In this document: piece by piece, positions 44,688 to 53,413 of the stretch | How positions within the stretch are numbered: the stretch's first letter is position 1 | Layout of the letters: each line of letters starts with the position of its first letter | Origin: Puniceicoccales bacterium | GTDB lineage: Bacteria; Verrucomicrobiota; Verrucomicrobiia; Opitutales; UBA9783 | DNA: 64,000 bases | Assembly: GCA_031258545.1 (NCBI GenBank) | Contig: JAIRMU010000008.1 | Coordinates: forward strand, 40,328-104,327 | Direction of reading: 5' to 3' | Notes under the pieces: model-generated | Seen by the model: the letters and a program-made list of their open reading frames with translations, nothing else | What the model was told of the DNA's origin: nothing | The model's database searches: none | Position numbers and translations under genes: made by a program

Positions 44688-44939
44688 TCAAAAAGAAAGC
44701 AACGCTCGCAGACTTTCGATCAGCAACCACAATCCCAAAACAAAACTTAGGAAAATGGATATTACCTTTAATATCCATCGCATGTTTTCACGTTTACGTG
44801 ACTCATATTTACCGAGACGAATTGTCTGTAAAGGTTCAAATGTGCGATCGGTTGAATATTTTGTAGGACGCGCATCGAAACAACCAATATCTTTACTTTT
44901 TTTTGAGCGACTCAAACGCTTAAATAGACCTAACCACAT
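44688..44939 (-). CDS. small single-pass membrane protein
   Basis: 83 residues from ATG 44939, which overlaps the end of the upstream gene (stop at 44930-44932). It is a basic soluble half (RLSRSKKSKD, FDARPTKYSTDRTFEPLQTI) followed by one C-terminal hydrophobic helix (WILKVISIFLSFVLGLWLLI). It is co-directional and tightly spaced with the pseudopilin (11 bp) and the CARF-like gene. It may be a membrane-anchored accessory of the secretion operon. No named family is recognised. Confidence 0.6.
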   Translation of the reverse strand: MWLGLFKRLSRSKKSKDIGCFDARPTKYSTDRTFEPLQTIRLGKYESRKRENMRWILKVISIFLSFVLGLWLLIESLRALLSF

Positions 44940-45928
44940 AAGGGAAATTGCACGTTGCACAAAATTCTTTCCAGGCAAGGATTCAAAACAGCGTTGTCCG
45001 TTGCAATAATGTAACGTTGTCCTGGATTGCTATGATCTTGTTCCACAATACAATCGGCTAATTTTTTCTGCGTACTTTCTTTGACTTTGTCGGCGTTGAA
45101 CAATAGAACAACACCTTGGCAAAACCGTTGTAGCAGGCCCTTACGCCGAATGATGGTACCTCCATAAATAGGTTGCTCGTAGCCAAATAAAATGGCTTCA
45201 AGAATTTCTTGCGGAATTTCATCACAACGGACAATGAGGCACTTTCCAAACATGTTTGAATGCGCAACAAAACGTGCAATACTTTGTGCACAATCAAATG
45301 TTGTATTTTTCAGTAACAAAGAAGAATCTATCGGCTTCATTTGTTCCAAAAAGCGCATTTGTATTGAATTCAACGATTGAACGCTGCAAATGGTTTTGTC
45401 GACGACGCAATCGCGGAATTCTTTGGGGACTTCCGCCAACCAATCCAGACCTTTATTCCAGACATCTTCCGAATAAACGCCTTCCAGAGAATAATGCGAT
45501 TCCATTTGAAAAATTTTCGTTTCGGTGTGCAACGAAGTTGCCAACAGAAGCCAACAATCTAGCAAACGATCACAAGTAGAAGGTGGTAACAAAAATGAAA
45601 TCTCACGGTTACTCGCATTGAAAAGATGTTGATATTTATTCAAAGCTTCCTTTAAGTTATAAAAAACATCTTTGTAGATGCTAACGTTGGTTACGGGCAA
45701 GATGTGACGGTCAACTTGAATGGATGGCCAATGTGTTCGAATGTATTGTTCTGTTAAAAATGCATTCAACTTCCAAAGCTGCAAACCAAATAAAATAACT
45801 TGGTCAAAAAGTTCTTCCTTGAGCAGCCGAATCAGCGGGCCAATCTTGTCTTGCTGACCTGGACTATAAGGATCCTGAAAGGATGGAATCGCTAACAGTA
45901 TTCGGCAACTGGCATTCTTTTTTGACAT
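44930..45928 (-). CDS. RtcR-like protein: CARF-type sensor domain plus degenerate sigma-54-activator AAA+ domain
   Basis: 332 residues. Residues 1-150 resemble the CARF-like sensor of RtcR regulators: GPLIRLLKEELFDQVILFG, a strand-helix pattern, then DVFYNLKEALNKY and EISFLLPPSTCDRLLDCWLL, which sits where RtcR/CARF proteins have an S-x-G-T-x-x-M motif. Residues 210-320 follow the sigma-54 activator AAA+ core (VAHSNMFGKCLIVRCDEIPQ, EILEAILFGYEQPIYGG, YIIATDN), but Walker A (GETGTGKE) is missing, the GAFTGA loop has become PIYGGT, the Walker B acidic pair has become NAD, and no HTH follows. It cannot be a normal ATP-driven activator. An internal 210-bp stretch is duplicated at 43913. Confidence 0.55.
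   Translation of the reverse strand: MSKKNASCRILLAIPSFQDPYSPGQQDKIGPLIRLLKEELFDQVILFGLQLWKLNAFLTEQYIRTHWPSIQVDRHILPVTNVSIYKDVFYNLKEALNKYQHLFNASNREISFLLPPSTCDRLLDCWLLLATSLHTETKIFQMESHYSLEGVYSEDVWNKGLDWLAEVPKEFRDCVVDKTICSVQSLNSIQMRFLEQMKPIDSSLLLKNTTFDCAQSIARFVAHSNMFGKCLIVRCDEIPQEILEAILFGYEQPIYGGTIIRRKGLLQRFCQGVVLLFNADKVKESTQKKLADCIVEQDHSNPGQRYIIATDNAVLNPCLERILCNVQFPLCG
45110..45319 (-). repeat. inverted repeat, right copy (210 bp)
   Basis: Lies inside the CARF/AAA+-like gene and matches 43913-44122 in inverse orientation. Differences are mostly at third codon positions. Confidence 0.75.
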
Positions 45929-46235
45929 TCTATTTACCCACTCTCGTCCCTATCAGATGTGTACCACTCTGTCCACGTAAGTTACAACGGGCATTTACAC
46001 TTTGCAAGTCATAAGCAATATAAAAATACCCATTTTACCCGTAAAGTCCAAAATTTAAGATGAACCCGCCTATTCAAAGCACATTTATAGGCAATATACA
46101 GTATTCGCTTCCTATTGGATTGAATTACTTTGTGAATAACGACTTATAACAATCCGTTGATTCCTCTTACTACTATTTACATAAAAAATTAAGCTGGACG
46201 AATTTTTGTGCAAGGAGTACTGATACAGATGTATC
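45929..46235. other. intergenic region between the divergent CARF-like gene and valS
   Basis: About 300 bp. The only open frame noticed is a 29-codon one from an ATG near 46060. An AAGGAG lies about 18 bp before the valS ATG, farther than usual. No T-box or other leader structure could be made out. Confidence 0.45.
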
Positions 46236-48893
46236 ATGGAAGTTTTGAATAAAGTATATTACCCGAAAGACATTGAAAAAAAATGGAGTCAACGTTGGGA
46301 AGAAGCACAATGTTTCTGTGCTAAATTCAACCATAAACCCGCTTTCAGCATCCTCATGCCACCTCCCAATGTAACGGGCATCTTGCATATGGGACACACG
46401 CTCAACAATGTTATCCAAGATATTCTGTGTCGCTGGGCTCGCCTTCAAGGTCAAGAAGTCTTATGGATACCGGGAACCGATCATGCGGGTATTGCAACCC
46501 AAAGCAAAGTTGAAAAAGAATTAAATAAAGAGGGATTGTCTGCAAAATCTTTTGGAAGAGAAGCCTTTATTCGTCGCGCGCAAGACTGGAGAAATAAACA
46601 CGGCCACATTATTTACGATCAGCTTAAATCTTTAGGTGTCTCCTGCGATTGGTCTCGGGCAACCTACACGTTGGATCCCCAATATTCGTGTGGGGTACTT
46701 ACCGCTTTTGTACGTCTCTACGAATCGGGGTATATTTACAAGGGCAAACGGCTTGTGCATTGGTGTCCGGTGTCACAAACGGCACTCAGCGATGAGGAAG
46801 TTATCATGAAAACCATTCCCGGGAAATTGTATACGTTTCTCTACAAAATAGTTGAAAAAGAAGACACTTTCATACCCATTGCAACCACACGTCCGGAGAC
46901 TATCATGGGAGATGTTGCCGTGGCCGTTCATCCCGAAGATCCACGCCATCAACACCTCATGGGACTTCATTGTCAATGTCCGTTTACAGACAGAATCATT
47001 CCCATCATTGCCGACAAAGCCGTTGAAAAAGACTTTGGAACGGGTGCATTAAAGATAACACCTGCCCACAGTCCCATCGATTTTGAAATCGGTAAGCGCC
47101 ATGAATTACCGCTCATAAATGTTTTTAATCCCGATGCAACACTTAATGAGCACGGTGCACCTTTCCAGGGTATGGATCGTTTTCAGGCGCGAGAAGCCGT
47201 CGTAGAGGCGCTAAAATCCAAAGGATTATTGCAAAAGATTGAAGATTGTGAACATGCGGTTGGTCATTCGGAACGCAGCCATGTCCCCATTGAACCGTAC
47301 CTTTCGGAGCAATGGTTTTTGCGTTATCCAAAAGTTAAGGAAGCGCAGCAATGCGTTGAAGAGGGATGCATTGATTTTTGGCCCAAACGCTGGATAAAAA
47401 CTTACCAACATTGGCTCAATAATATTCAAGATTGGTGTATCGGTCGCCAACTGTGGTGGGGGCATCGCATCCCCGTTTGGTATCATAAACAGGATCCCCA
47501 AAACATGCATGTGTCCGTCGAAGGTCCCCAAGATCCGGAGAATTGGAATCAGGATCCCGACGTGTTGGATACGTGGTTTTCGGCTTGGTTATGGCCTTTT
47601 TGTACGGCGGGTTGGCCCGATAAAGAAGCCCTCAAAACAAACTATTTTGATCGTTTTTTCCCAAGCCACACACTTGTTTCTGGCCCCGATATTTTATTTT
47701 TTTGGATCACCAGAATGATCATCGCATCTCTTGAATTTCTGGAAGATCGCCCCATGGCACAACGCATACCTTTCCAAAATATCTACTTGACCGGAATTGT
47801 ACGCGATTCCATGGGACGTAAAATGTCCAAAAGTTTGGGGAATTCTCCGGACCCCATAGATCTCATACGTACCTACGGCACCGATGGGGTGCGCATTGGT
47901 TTACTTTCCATTGCCCCACAAGGTCAAGATATACGTTTTGACGCACGTTTTTTAACGCAGGGTCGCAATTTCTGTACAAAACTTTGGAACGCCTGTCGTT
48001 TCAGGCAAATGCAAGACGAATGCGTCCTGCACGCAAGTTTACAAGATTTTATCGTCGCATTGGAGCAAAAACCATTATCTTTGTACGACCAACATTTACT
48101 CGTTCGACTGCATGCAACTCTACAAATGTTCGAAACTTATTTGAAAACCTTCGAATTCAATGCGGCCATTAAGCTGGTACAACAATTTTTTAAAAATGAA
48201 TTCTGCGATTGGTATTTAGAAGTCCTAAAGTATGCACGTGAACAAACGATTGGCAACCCGCTTGCCGTTCAAGATTTATGCTTGCGTCAAGTCCTCATCA
48301 TGCTATCTCCCTTCGCACCTTTCATTGCGGAGGAATTGTGGGAACAGTTGCAGTTCGGCAAAGGATTCATTCACGAAGCCGGTTGGGATCTCACGCCATT
48401 ACAAAACTTTATACACACCTTCTCCTCCCAAAATCTAGAGCAAATTGAAACGATAGAAGTCCTTCGAGGTGTTGTGAGTGCTTTACGCTCTCTTAAGGCG
48501 GAATGTAAATTAAGTGCTCGCAAACAAATTACACTTTACGCTTGTTTACGTGAAACATGTACGGAGACGTTCAAACAACATTGGCAACTGATTCAACGAT
48601 TGGCGGGATTTCAAAGTATTGAGTATTGCGACGCCTCTTCTTTACCAATCGTATCTGCAGCGACCATCACGACCTCATGGGGGACTTTTGCCTTGTTAAC
48701 TGAAACCCACAACGAACGGCAACGTATTCAAAAAGATATCCATGCACTTTCTGCACACATTGCTTCGGCAGAACTCAAATTAAGCAACGAAAATTTTGTG
48801 AATCACGCCCCTCAAGAAATCATTGAAGGTGTAAAAAATTTGCTAAAAGATAACCTACGCAAACGCGAAGATCTTCAAAAACTGTTAAAATGA
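46236..48893 (+). CDS. valS: valyl-tRNA synthetase
   Basis: 885 residues, the usual size. The class I signature HIGH appears as PPPNVTGILHMGHTLNN near residue 45 and KMSKS as GRKMSKSLGNSPDP near 530. The CP1 editing domain contains TTRPETIMGDVAVAVHP and HPEDPRH. The valine-pocket section GTDHAGIATQ and the Trp-rich DTWFSAWLWPF are typical of ValRS. The C-terminal coiled coil (residues about 825-885, DIHALSAHIASAEL) binds tRNA. It charges tRNA-Val in the cytoplasm. It reads alone; the nearest co-directional gene is far downstream. Confidence 0.97.
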   Translation: MEVLNKVYYPKDIEKKWSQRWEEAQCFCAKFNHKPAFSILMPPPNVTGILHMGHTLNNVIQDILCRWARLQGQEVLWIPGTDHAGIATQSKVEKELNKEGLSAKSFGREAFIRRAQDWRNKHGHIIYDQLKSLGVSCDWSRATYTLDPQYSCGVLTAFVRLYESGYIYKGKRLVHWCPVSQTALSDEEVIMKTIPGKLYTFLYKIVEKEDTFIPIATTRPETIMGDVAVAVHPEDPRHQHLMGLHCQCPFTDRIIPIIADKAVEKDFGTGALKITPAHSPIDFEIGKRHELPLINVFNPDATLNEHGAPFQGMDRFQAREAVVEALKSKGLLQKIEDCEHAVGHSERSHVPIEPYLSEQWFLRYPKVKEAQQCVEEGCIDFWPKRWIKTYQHWLNNIQDWCIGRQLWWGHRIPVWYHKQDPQNMHVSVEGPQDPENWNQDPDVLDTWFSAWLWPFCTAGWPDKEALKTNYFDRFFPSHTLVSGPDILFFWITRMIIASLEFLEDRPMAQRIPFQNIYLTGIVRDSMGRKMSKSLGNSPDPIDLIRTYGTDGVRIGLLSIAPQGQDIRFDARFLTQGRNFCTKLWNACRFRQMQDECVLHASLQDFIVALEQKPLSLYDQHLLVRLHATLQMFETYLKTFEFNAAIKLVQQFFKNEFCDWYLEVLKYAREQTIGNPLAVQDLCLRQVLIMLSPFAPFIAEELWEQLQFGKGFIHEAGWDLTPLQNFIHTFSSQNLEQIETIEVLRGVVSALRSLKAECKLSARKQITLYACLRETCTETFKQHWQLIQRLAGFQSIEYCDASSLPIVSAATITTSWGTFALLTETHNERQRIQKDIHALSAHIASAELKLSNENFVNHAPQEIIEGVKNLLKDNLRKREDLQKLLK

Positions 48894-48898
48894 GTGTT

Positions 48899-49490
48899 CT
48901 CATTAAGATTTGGCTAGCTCTAGAGCAACGTTTTTGAAAAACATCACCCCAATCCTTAGGTATACATTCTTGGGGTGCAATCGTGGGAGAGCGACGAGGT
49001 TACGCAGGTAAATAGATAGATAGCGGTGTAGGTGCAGCGTGACAAATACGACAATGCACATGCATAATCGGTGGCCGTAGGGGATAAGTGGTATTTTATT
49101 GTCATACGATTTGCAGCAAATAAAAAGGGGCCCTTCGGCCCCACCTAAAGATAACAAAATGATGTAAAAATGATTTGTTAGTCTTTAAGTAAGACCTGAT
49201 ACTTTTCGTTTCGTTCAAAAGTTTTTATCGAAAATTTTATTTTACTGATAATGCGTTAAAATCTTTAAGTCCTACCAAGAAACACAGAATCTGTGGTCTT
49301 TGACGAATTCGAAGGATCCCGAAGTCTTAAAGATGGATTGCGTCCACAAATGTGAGTGCTTGTTTTATTCAACGCAAAGCTACTCGTATTAGCAATGCTG
49401 ATTTTTTTACAGAATGTACTGTTTGGAGGTCGATGAATTCATAACACATAGGCATAAAAGCGCATATGGTGTGATTTAGCTTAAAATGGA
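48899..49490. other. gene-poor region with inverted repeats
   Basis: About 590 bp after valS. It holds an inverted repeat CACCCCAA / TTGGGGTG at 48945-48977 with a 17-nt loop and the strong hairpin at 49127-49142 (separate entry). Open frames on the minus strand (48903-49157, 48956-49144) have no recognisable content. The 200-bp interval between the two hairpins could be a small RNA, but it matches no RNA family I can identify by eye. Confidence 0.4.
49122..49142 (-). terminator. factor-independent terminator, minus strand
   Basis: Read on the minus strand it is GGGGCC-GAAG-GGCCCC followed by TTTTTA. The stem is six G-C pairs with a four-base GAAG loop. It would end transcripts from the prepilin gene at 49684-50406 or from an unannotated RNA in between. 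On the plus strand there is no T run. Confidence 0.7.
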
Positions 49491-49544
49491 GTTTATTTTA
49501 TTAAAGAGGCAAGCGAGTATTCGAACGTTGAGGATTTAGATGGC

Positions 49545-49754
49545 ATGATCGATAATATCCTGGGCTGGGATACAGAAACGATAAAAGCTTCTGTTATCTA
49601 CGGAAACGAATACGATCCCCAGATACCTAATTCTGCAATCTATGAATACCGCGCTTCGTTGCAGAAAATAAGTACGAACGGCATCAATAATACCTATTTT
49701 CATTATTTGTCTGGGGGATATCTGGGAATCGATAAAAAATATCGCTATTTTTAG
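49545..49754 (+). CDS. hypothetical protein fragment (weak)
   Basis: The frame is open from about 49491, with the first ATG at 49545. It gives about 69-88 residues of balanced, acidic, aromatic composition (GMIDNILGWDTETIKASVIY, SAIYEYRASLQKI) that looks more like protein than noise. It has no family I know, and its last 71 bp overlap the end of the prepilin gene on the other strand. It may be a remnant. Confidence 0.28.
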   Translation: MIDNILGWDTETIKASVIYGNEYDPQIPNSAIYEYRASLQKISTNGINNTYFHYLSGGYLGIDKKYRYF

Positions 49755-50406
49755 TGAGAGCTGGTTCATTAATATTGAAAAAATGAGTCTTATGATCGCT
49801 CAGTGATTGTAATTTTTCCCAAGCAAGGTTGAAATGGGTACCTAAATTGTACGCCGTTAGGCCTACTGTTTTCATTGAAGCACCGCTGTTTCCAATCCAA
49901 TTTTCACAATCAAACATAATACCGCTTTTCCGCAGAGGCGTGTATATAAATAGATTTCCCTTGTACAAATGATTCGGTAGAAAGTAGCGAATATTTCCAG
50001 CTGGAATATTATTGGCACTAACGTCTGCTGGCCATTGATTAAAAATTAAATAATGTGAACGATAAGCTTTGATTAAACCCTCAAAATTGCATGCGAATTC
50101 GTTGAGTCGAAAATCTTCCGTAGCTTTCCTAAACCCCGGAATGGCAATGGCGGAAAGGATAGCCACAATGCACAGCGCGACGACGACTTCGATGAGCGTA
50201 AAGCCGTTTCGGGGTATAGATGGAGACTTTGATGCCCGGCCAGGTACCGGCGTTTTAAGACGCCCCGTTATAATTAAGCGCTTAGACGCTTGAGGTCTTG
50301 AGGTCTTGAGGTCTTGAGGTCTTGAGGTCTTGAGGTCTTGAGGTCTTGAGGTCTTGAGGTCTTGAGGTCTTGAGGTCTTGAGGTCTTGAGGTCTTGAGGT
50401 CTTCAC
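49684..50406 (-). CDS. prepilin-like protein with an 8-bp tandem repeat in its leader
   Basis: 240 residues from GTG 50406. The leader contains RPQDLKTS repeated about four and a half times (from the 14-copy 8-bp repeat), then a linker, then RNGFTLIEVVVALCIVAILS, a class III prepilin cleavage site with Glu 5 and hydrophobic helix. The mature part is GspG/H-like (FACNFEGLIKAYRSHY). No ATG, GTG or TTG lies between the repeat and FTLIEV, so translation has to start upstream of or inside the repeat. The promoter at 50416-50444 predicts a transcript starting only a few bases before the GTG, so the message would be nearly leaderless. The leader of about 70 residues is far longer than normal (under 30). 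Confidence 0.75.
   Translation of the reverse strand: MKTSRPQDLKTSRPQDLKTSRPQDLKTSRPQDLKTSRPQASKRLIITGRLKTPVPGRASKSPSIPRNGFTLIEVVVALCIVAILSAIAIPGFRKATEDFRLNEFACNFEGLIKAYRSHYLIFNQWPADVSANNIPAGNIRYFLPNHLYKGNLFIYTPLRKSGIMFDCENWIGNSGASMKTVGLTAYNLGTHFNLAWEKLQSLSDHKTHFFNINEPALTKNSDIFYRFPDIPQTNNENRYY
50291..50402 (-). repeat. tandem repeat, 14 copies of an 8-bp unit
   Basis: TGAGGTCT repeated 14 times without interruption over 112 bp (plus-strand reading). As 8 is not a multiple of 3, gain or loss of one or two units shifts the frame of the prepilin gene; three units (24 bp) keep it and add eight residues. Confidence 0.95.
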
Positions 50407-50673
50407 AGTTATGTTATTGTATCTTGCCCTCCTACCTCTGTCAAGGATTTTTCGAGGTATTTTTCGGAGGTTTTTGAAATGTTATTGCATCGCCTTGTTG
50501 TGCTCATAACCCACACTTAACTTTACGTCGGATATTTTCGTTATGGGTCCAAAGGTATTAGCGTAAAATCACATGGAATTGGAACGCAAGCTACACAAGG
50601 TGGTGGGGCTGTGGCCTAACGTCATGAAAATTAAGGGTGAAGCATCTTAGGTTCACGGAGCCATAATTAATTT
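50407..50673. other. intergenic between prepilin and lpxA
   Basis: Contains the promoter entry above and otherwise no gene. GAGGTATTTTTCGGAGG near 50454 is a short imperfect repeat of unknown meaning. Confidence 0.4.
50416..50444 (-). promoter_or_regulatory. sigma-70-type promoter of the repeat-led prepilin gene
   Basis: On the minus strand: TTGACA (50444-50439), a 17-bp spacer, TACAAT (50421-50416). The predicted transcript start is about 3 bp before the GTG at 50406, so no Shine-Dalgarno can precede that codon. Confidence 0.72.
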
Positions 50674-51480
50674 TTATCGGGTTTGTGATTGAGAAAACGG
50701 GTAGACGAAGCCGCGATCCGATTTGTCTTTTACAAAAAATTCTAAAAACTGGCGCCCTTTAGAAGTTGTTGACAATGCAATTTGCAGGGCTTCTTGTGCC
50801 TTACGTTGAAACGCTAGATTATCATGACCGAATACATGGCGGTAGCACGCTTTTACATCCGCTACCTCTTCCGTTGAAAAACCACGCCGCCGTAAACCGA
50901 TGACGTTTAGATTTTTTAACCGATTTCTCTCCAACACCGTTACAAATGGCGGTACATGCATGGTAATGGTTGCATTACCCGCCACAAAGGCACTTTCTCC
51001 GAGGGTTACAAACTGATGCACCATAGAGCCTCCGCTTAAAAAAACAAAATCCTCCACGTGGACACAGCCCGCCAAGAGAGCATTATTTGCCAACGTGCAA
51101 CCATTCCCTACCCGACAATCGTGCCCCACATGACTGTAGGCCATGAGGAGACAGTCGGATCCTATGGTCGTTATTGCACCCGCTTCCGAAGCTCTGTGAA
51201 CCGTTACACCTTCTCGGATGATCGTGCGGGCACCTATGCGAACGCCGCTGCTAAACGCACCATTTAAATTTTTAATTTGAGGATCTCCGCCGATGCAGGC
51301 AAAGTCATGAATGTGAACACCGTCTTCCAACCGAGTTCCTTTTTTCAAAACAGCATGACCCTCCACAACAACATTTTTCCCCAGGACCACACCGGCTTCA
51401 ATTTGACAAAACGGGCCTATGGTTAACGAATCATTCAGGCAGACTTGCGCGTCCACGATCGCTGTGGGGTGAATGAACAT
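50674..51480 (-). CDS. lpxA: UDP-N-acetylglucosamine O-acyltransferase
   Basis: 268 residues, standard length. Left-handed beta-helix hexapeptide repeats run through residues 2-190 (IHPTAIVDAQV, IGPFCQIEAGVVLGKNVVVE). The catalytic His segment MAYSHVGHDCRVGN and the acceptor loop GGSMVHQFVTLGESAFVAGN are present. The helical C-terminus starts NVIGLRRRGFSTEEV, which distinguishes LpxA from LpxD. It catalyses the first step of lipid A synthesis in the cytoplasm, so the organism makes or recently made LPS. Neither lpxC, fabZ nor lpxD is adjacent. Confidence 0.95.
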   Translation of the reverse strand: MFIHPTAIVDAQVCLNDSLTIGPFCQIEAGVVLGKNVVVEGHAVLKKGTRLEDGVHIHDFACIGGDPQIKNLNGAFSSGVRIGARTIIREGVTVHRASEAGAITTIGSDCLLMAYSHVGHDCRVGNGCTLANNALLAGCVHVEDFVFLSGGSMVHQFVTLGESAFVAGNATITMHVPPFVTVLERNRLKNLNVIGLRRRGFSTEEVADVKACYRHVFGHDNLAFQRKAQEALQIALSTTSKGRQFLEFFVKDKSDRGFVYPFSQSQTR

Positions 51481-51931
51481 GCATAGAAATCATAGATTAA
51501 GCCACCTTCAAGACAACATAAAAATGCGAGATACGTTTTAATCCTGTAAGTTTTACATCTTGCCTAGTTCCAATGCTCCGGTGAAATATACATTGCCCTT
51601 GCAATAATTTTGCGCCCCAACGATATTCAGACATTGGTGTGCTTTTTGCAACCGCGTAAATGAAAGGATTTTAAAAGGGAAACGTGGTATAAAATAAAGC
51701 TTGTGGGTACCCAACGGCAGCAAATTTGGTAACCGAAGGGCTTCCAAAGCGACGCTTGAAAAAATTTTGTGCTTCTTGCACGTTTGTCGACCTAACATTT
51801 GGATGCAAATATTTTAAACGCATTATGGAAAAATCTACAACCATTGCCAATGTTTACGATAATTTTCAAAACAACCTACGACACGAAGTAAAAAGCTTGT
51901 CTAACCCGAACATTTTTCCCAGTATGGAAGC
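51481..51931. other. intergenic between lpxA and pyrH, weak frames only
   Basis: A minus-strand frame at 51553-51798 and a plus-strand frame at 51726-51950 overlap each other and have no family features. A 41-codon frame from ATG 51828 runs 19 bp into pyrH and might be a short upstream reading frame. The pyrH promoter must be here. Confidence 0.4.
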
Positions 51932-52630
51932 ATGCAAAGAATCCTATTAAAACTGAGCGGCGAATACCTGCAGGAGGGTACTGAAGTATGCGCTTCTCAA
52001 CGCTTACAAAATATTCAAGAACAGGTTGCACAGCTCCATCATCACAATTTTGAAATAGGTATTGTTGTCGGCGGCGGTAACATTTTTAGGGGTGGAAAAC
52101 ATAATTTAGGTATAGGCATGGATCGATGTTTGGCCGACCCAATAGGTATGGCGGCAACATGGGTAAATGCGCTTACGTTGCAGGCTTACTTTTTAACTCA
52201 AGGGATACCTGCGAAAGTTTACGGAGCGCAGGCATTGGGGACCGTAATCCCCGCATTCCAGGTAGAACGTGTTCGGTGGGACATTAAAACCCACGTAATT
52301 ATTTTTGCAGGCGGTACGGGACATCCATTTTTTTCAACGGATACCGCAGCTGCGCTGCGTGCCAGCGAAATACAGGCAACACTCCTCCTCAAGGCCACCA
52401 AAGTTGATGGGGTTTACGACAAAGATCCAAAAAAATATGACGACGCCAAGCGATTTGACTCGCTCACCTACCATGAAGCCTTGGCAAACCAGTATCGTGT
52501 TATGGACGCTTGCGCATTTGCCCTGTGTATGGAACAAAAGCTTCCCATTTTTATCTTTAATATTTTTGAAAAAGATGCCATCATACGGGCTGCTAGCAAA
52601 CAAATCAAAGGAACCCTTATTACGGCATAA
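51932..52630 (+). CDS. pyrH: UMP kinase
   Basis: 232 residues. The amino-acid-kinase fold is visible: RILLKLSGEYLQ at the N-terminus, IGIVVGGGNIFRGG, MAATWVNALTLQAYF, FAGGTGHPFFSTDTAAALRA and LLKATKVDGVYDKDPKK. It phosphorylates UMP to UDP in pyrimidine nucleotide synthesis and is essential. frr follows 3 bp later, the common pyrH-frr pair; the usual upstream tsf and rpsB are not here. The start ATG 51932 is fixed by the invariant first strand. Confidence 0.96.
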   Translation: MQRILLKLSGEYLQEGTEVCASQRLQNIQEQVAQLHHHNFEIGIVVGGGNIFRGGKHNLGIGMDRCLADPIGMAATWVNALTLQAYFLTQGIPAKVYGAQALGTVIPAFQVERVRWDIKTHVIIFAGGTGHPFFSTDTAAALRASEIQATLLLKATKVDGVYDKDPKKYDDAKRFDSLTYHEALANQYRVMDACAFALCMEQKLPIFIFNIFEKDAIIRAASKQIKGTLITA

Positions 52631-52633
52631 AAT

Positions 52634-53194
52634 ATGGATTTTCATCAATTGATCAAGCAGGTCGATGGCAATATGCAGAAAATTGTCGATCATACCGTGC
52701 ACCAATTCGGGACGTTGCATACGGGCAAAGCGTCTCCCCAGATGGTGGAAAGTGTCAACGTTGAGGTTTATGGATCCAACATGAAATTGCGAGATGTTGC
52801 TTCCATCACAACACCCGATGCTCGCACCATTCATGTTCAGCCTTGGGATAAAACGAATTTAAAGGCCATTGAAAAAGCTATTTTGATTGCCAATTTGGGT
52901 ATTAATGCAGGTATTTTCGGTGAAGTTGTCCGTTGCCCACTCCCGGAATTGAGCAGAGAACGTCGTCAGGAATTGGTTAAAGTTGCCCATGGTATGGCGG
53001 AAGAAGGGCGTATCAACGTTCGCAATTGCCGTCGAGAAGCCATGGAAACGATTAAAGAAGCCAAAAAGTCCAGCATGTGTTCCGAAGATGATGCCAAAAA
53101 ACTTGAAAAAGAAGTACAGAAAGTAACCGATAAGTTTATTGCCCACATCGAGCAACACTTAAATGTTAAAGAAAGAGAGCTGACTGCCGTCTAA
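52634..53194 (+). CDS. frr: ribosome recycling factor
   Basis: 186 residues. The family core is plain: LHTGKASPQMVESVNVEVYG, TTPDARTIHVQPWDKTNLKA, IEKAILIANLGINAG and the C-terminal long helices RREAMETIKEAKK through KEVQKVTDKFIAHIEQHLNV. RRF splits post-termination ribosomes with EF-G. It is co-transcribed with pyrH. It ends the short operon; the next 219 bp are free of genes before the convergent kinase-like gene. Confidence 0.96.
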   Translation: MDFHQLIKQVDGNMQKIVDHTVHQFGTLHTGKASPQMVESVNVEVYGSNMKLRDVASITTPDARTIHVQPWDKTNLKAIEKAILIANLGINAGIFGEVVRCPLPELSRERRQELVKVAHGMAEEGRINVRNCRREAMETIKEAKKSSMCSEDDAKKLEKEVQKVTDKFIAHIEQHLNVKERELTAV

Positions 53195-53413
53195 GTTTCG
53201 ACCCCGATTCTAAAAATCAAGGCTCAGATTTCCTTCTTGCGTTATCAGCCTGATCGAATTATTACTTTTTTGGCATCCTCTGGAGTAAAAAGAGATAGAA
53301 GGAAACAGGCAAAATGCATATCACTTTGATTCAAGCCTGCCATTTTTAAAAGAATTACTCTACCTTTCCATTGCCAGTCAATTTAAGGCTTTTTTTCGAG
53401 GAAGTAAATATGT

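Noticed and set aside
46173..46454. Minus-strand frame over the valS start
   Set aside because: Opposite-strand reading of the well-defined valyl-tRNA synthetase N-terminus.
48903..49157. tmRNA, 6S, SRP RNA or RNase P RNA in the region after valS
   Set aside because: None of the conserved cores of these RNAs could be found on either strand; only hairpins are seen.
50291..50402. CRISPR array
   Set aside because: The repeat is a contiguous 8-bp tandem with no spacers and no cas gene nearby.
51553..51798. Minus-strand gene between lpxA and pyrH
   Set aside because: 81 codons with no family feature, overlapped by another weak frame on the other strand; probably chance.
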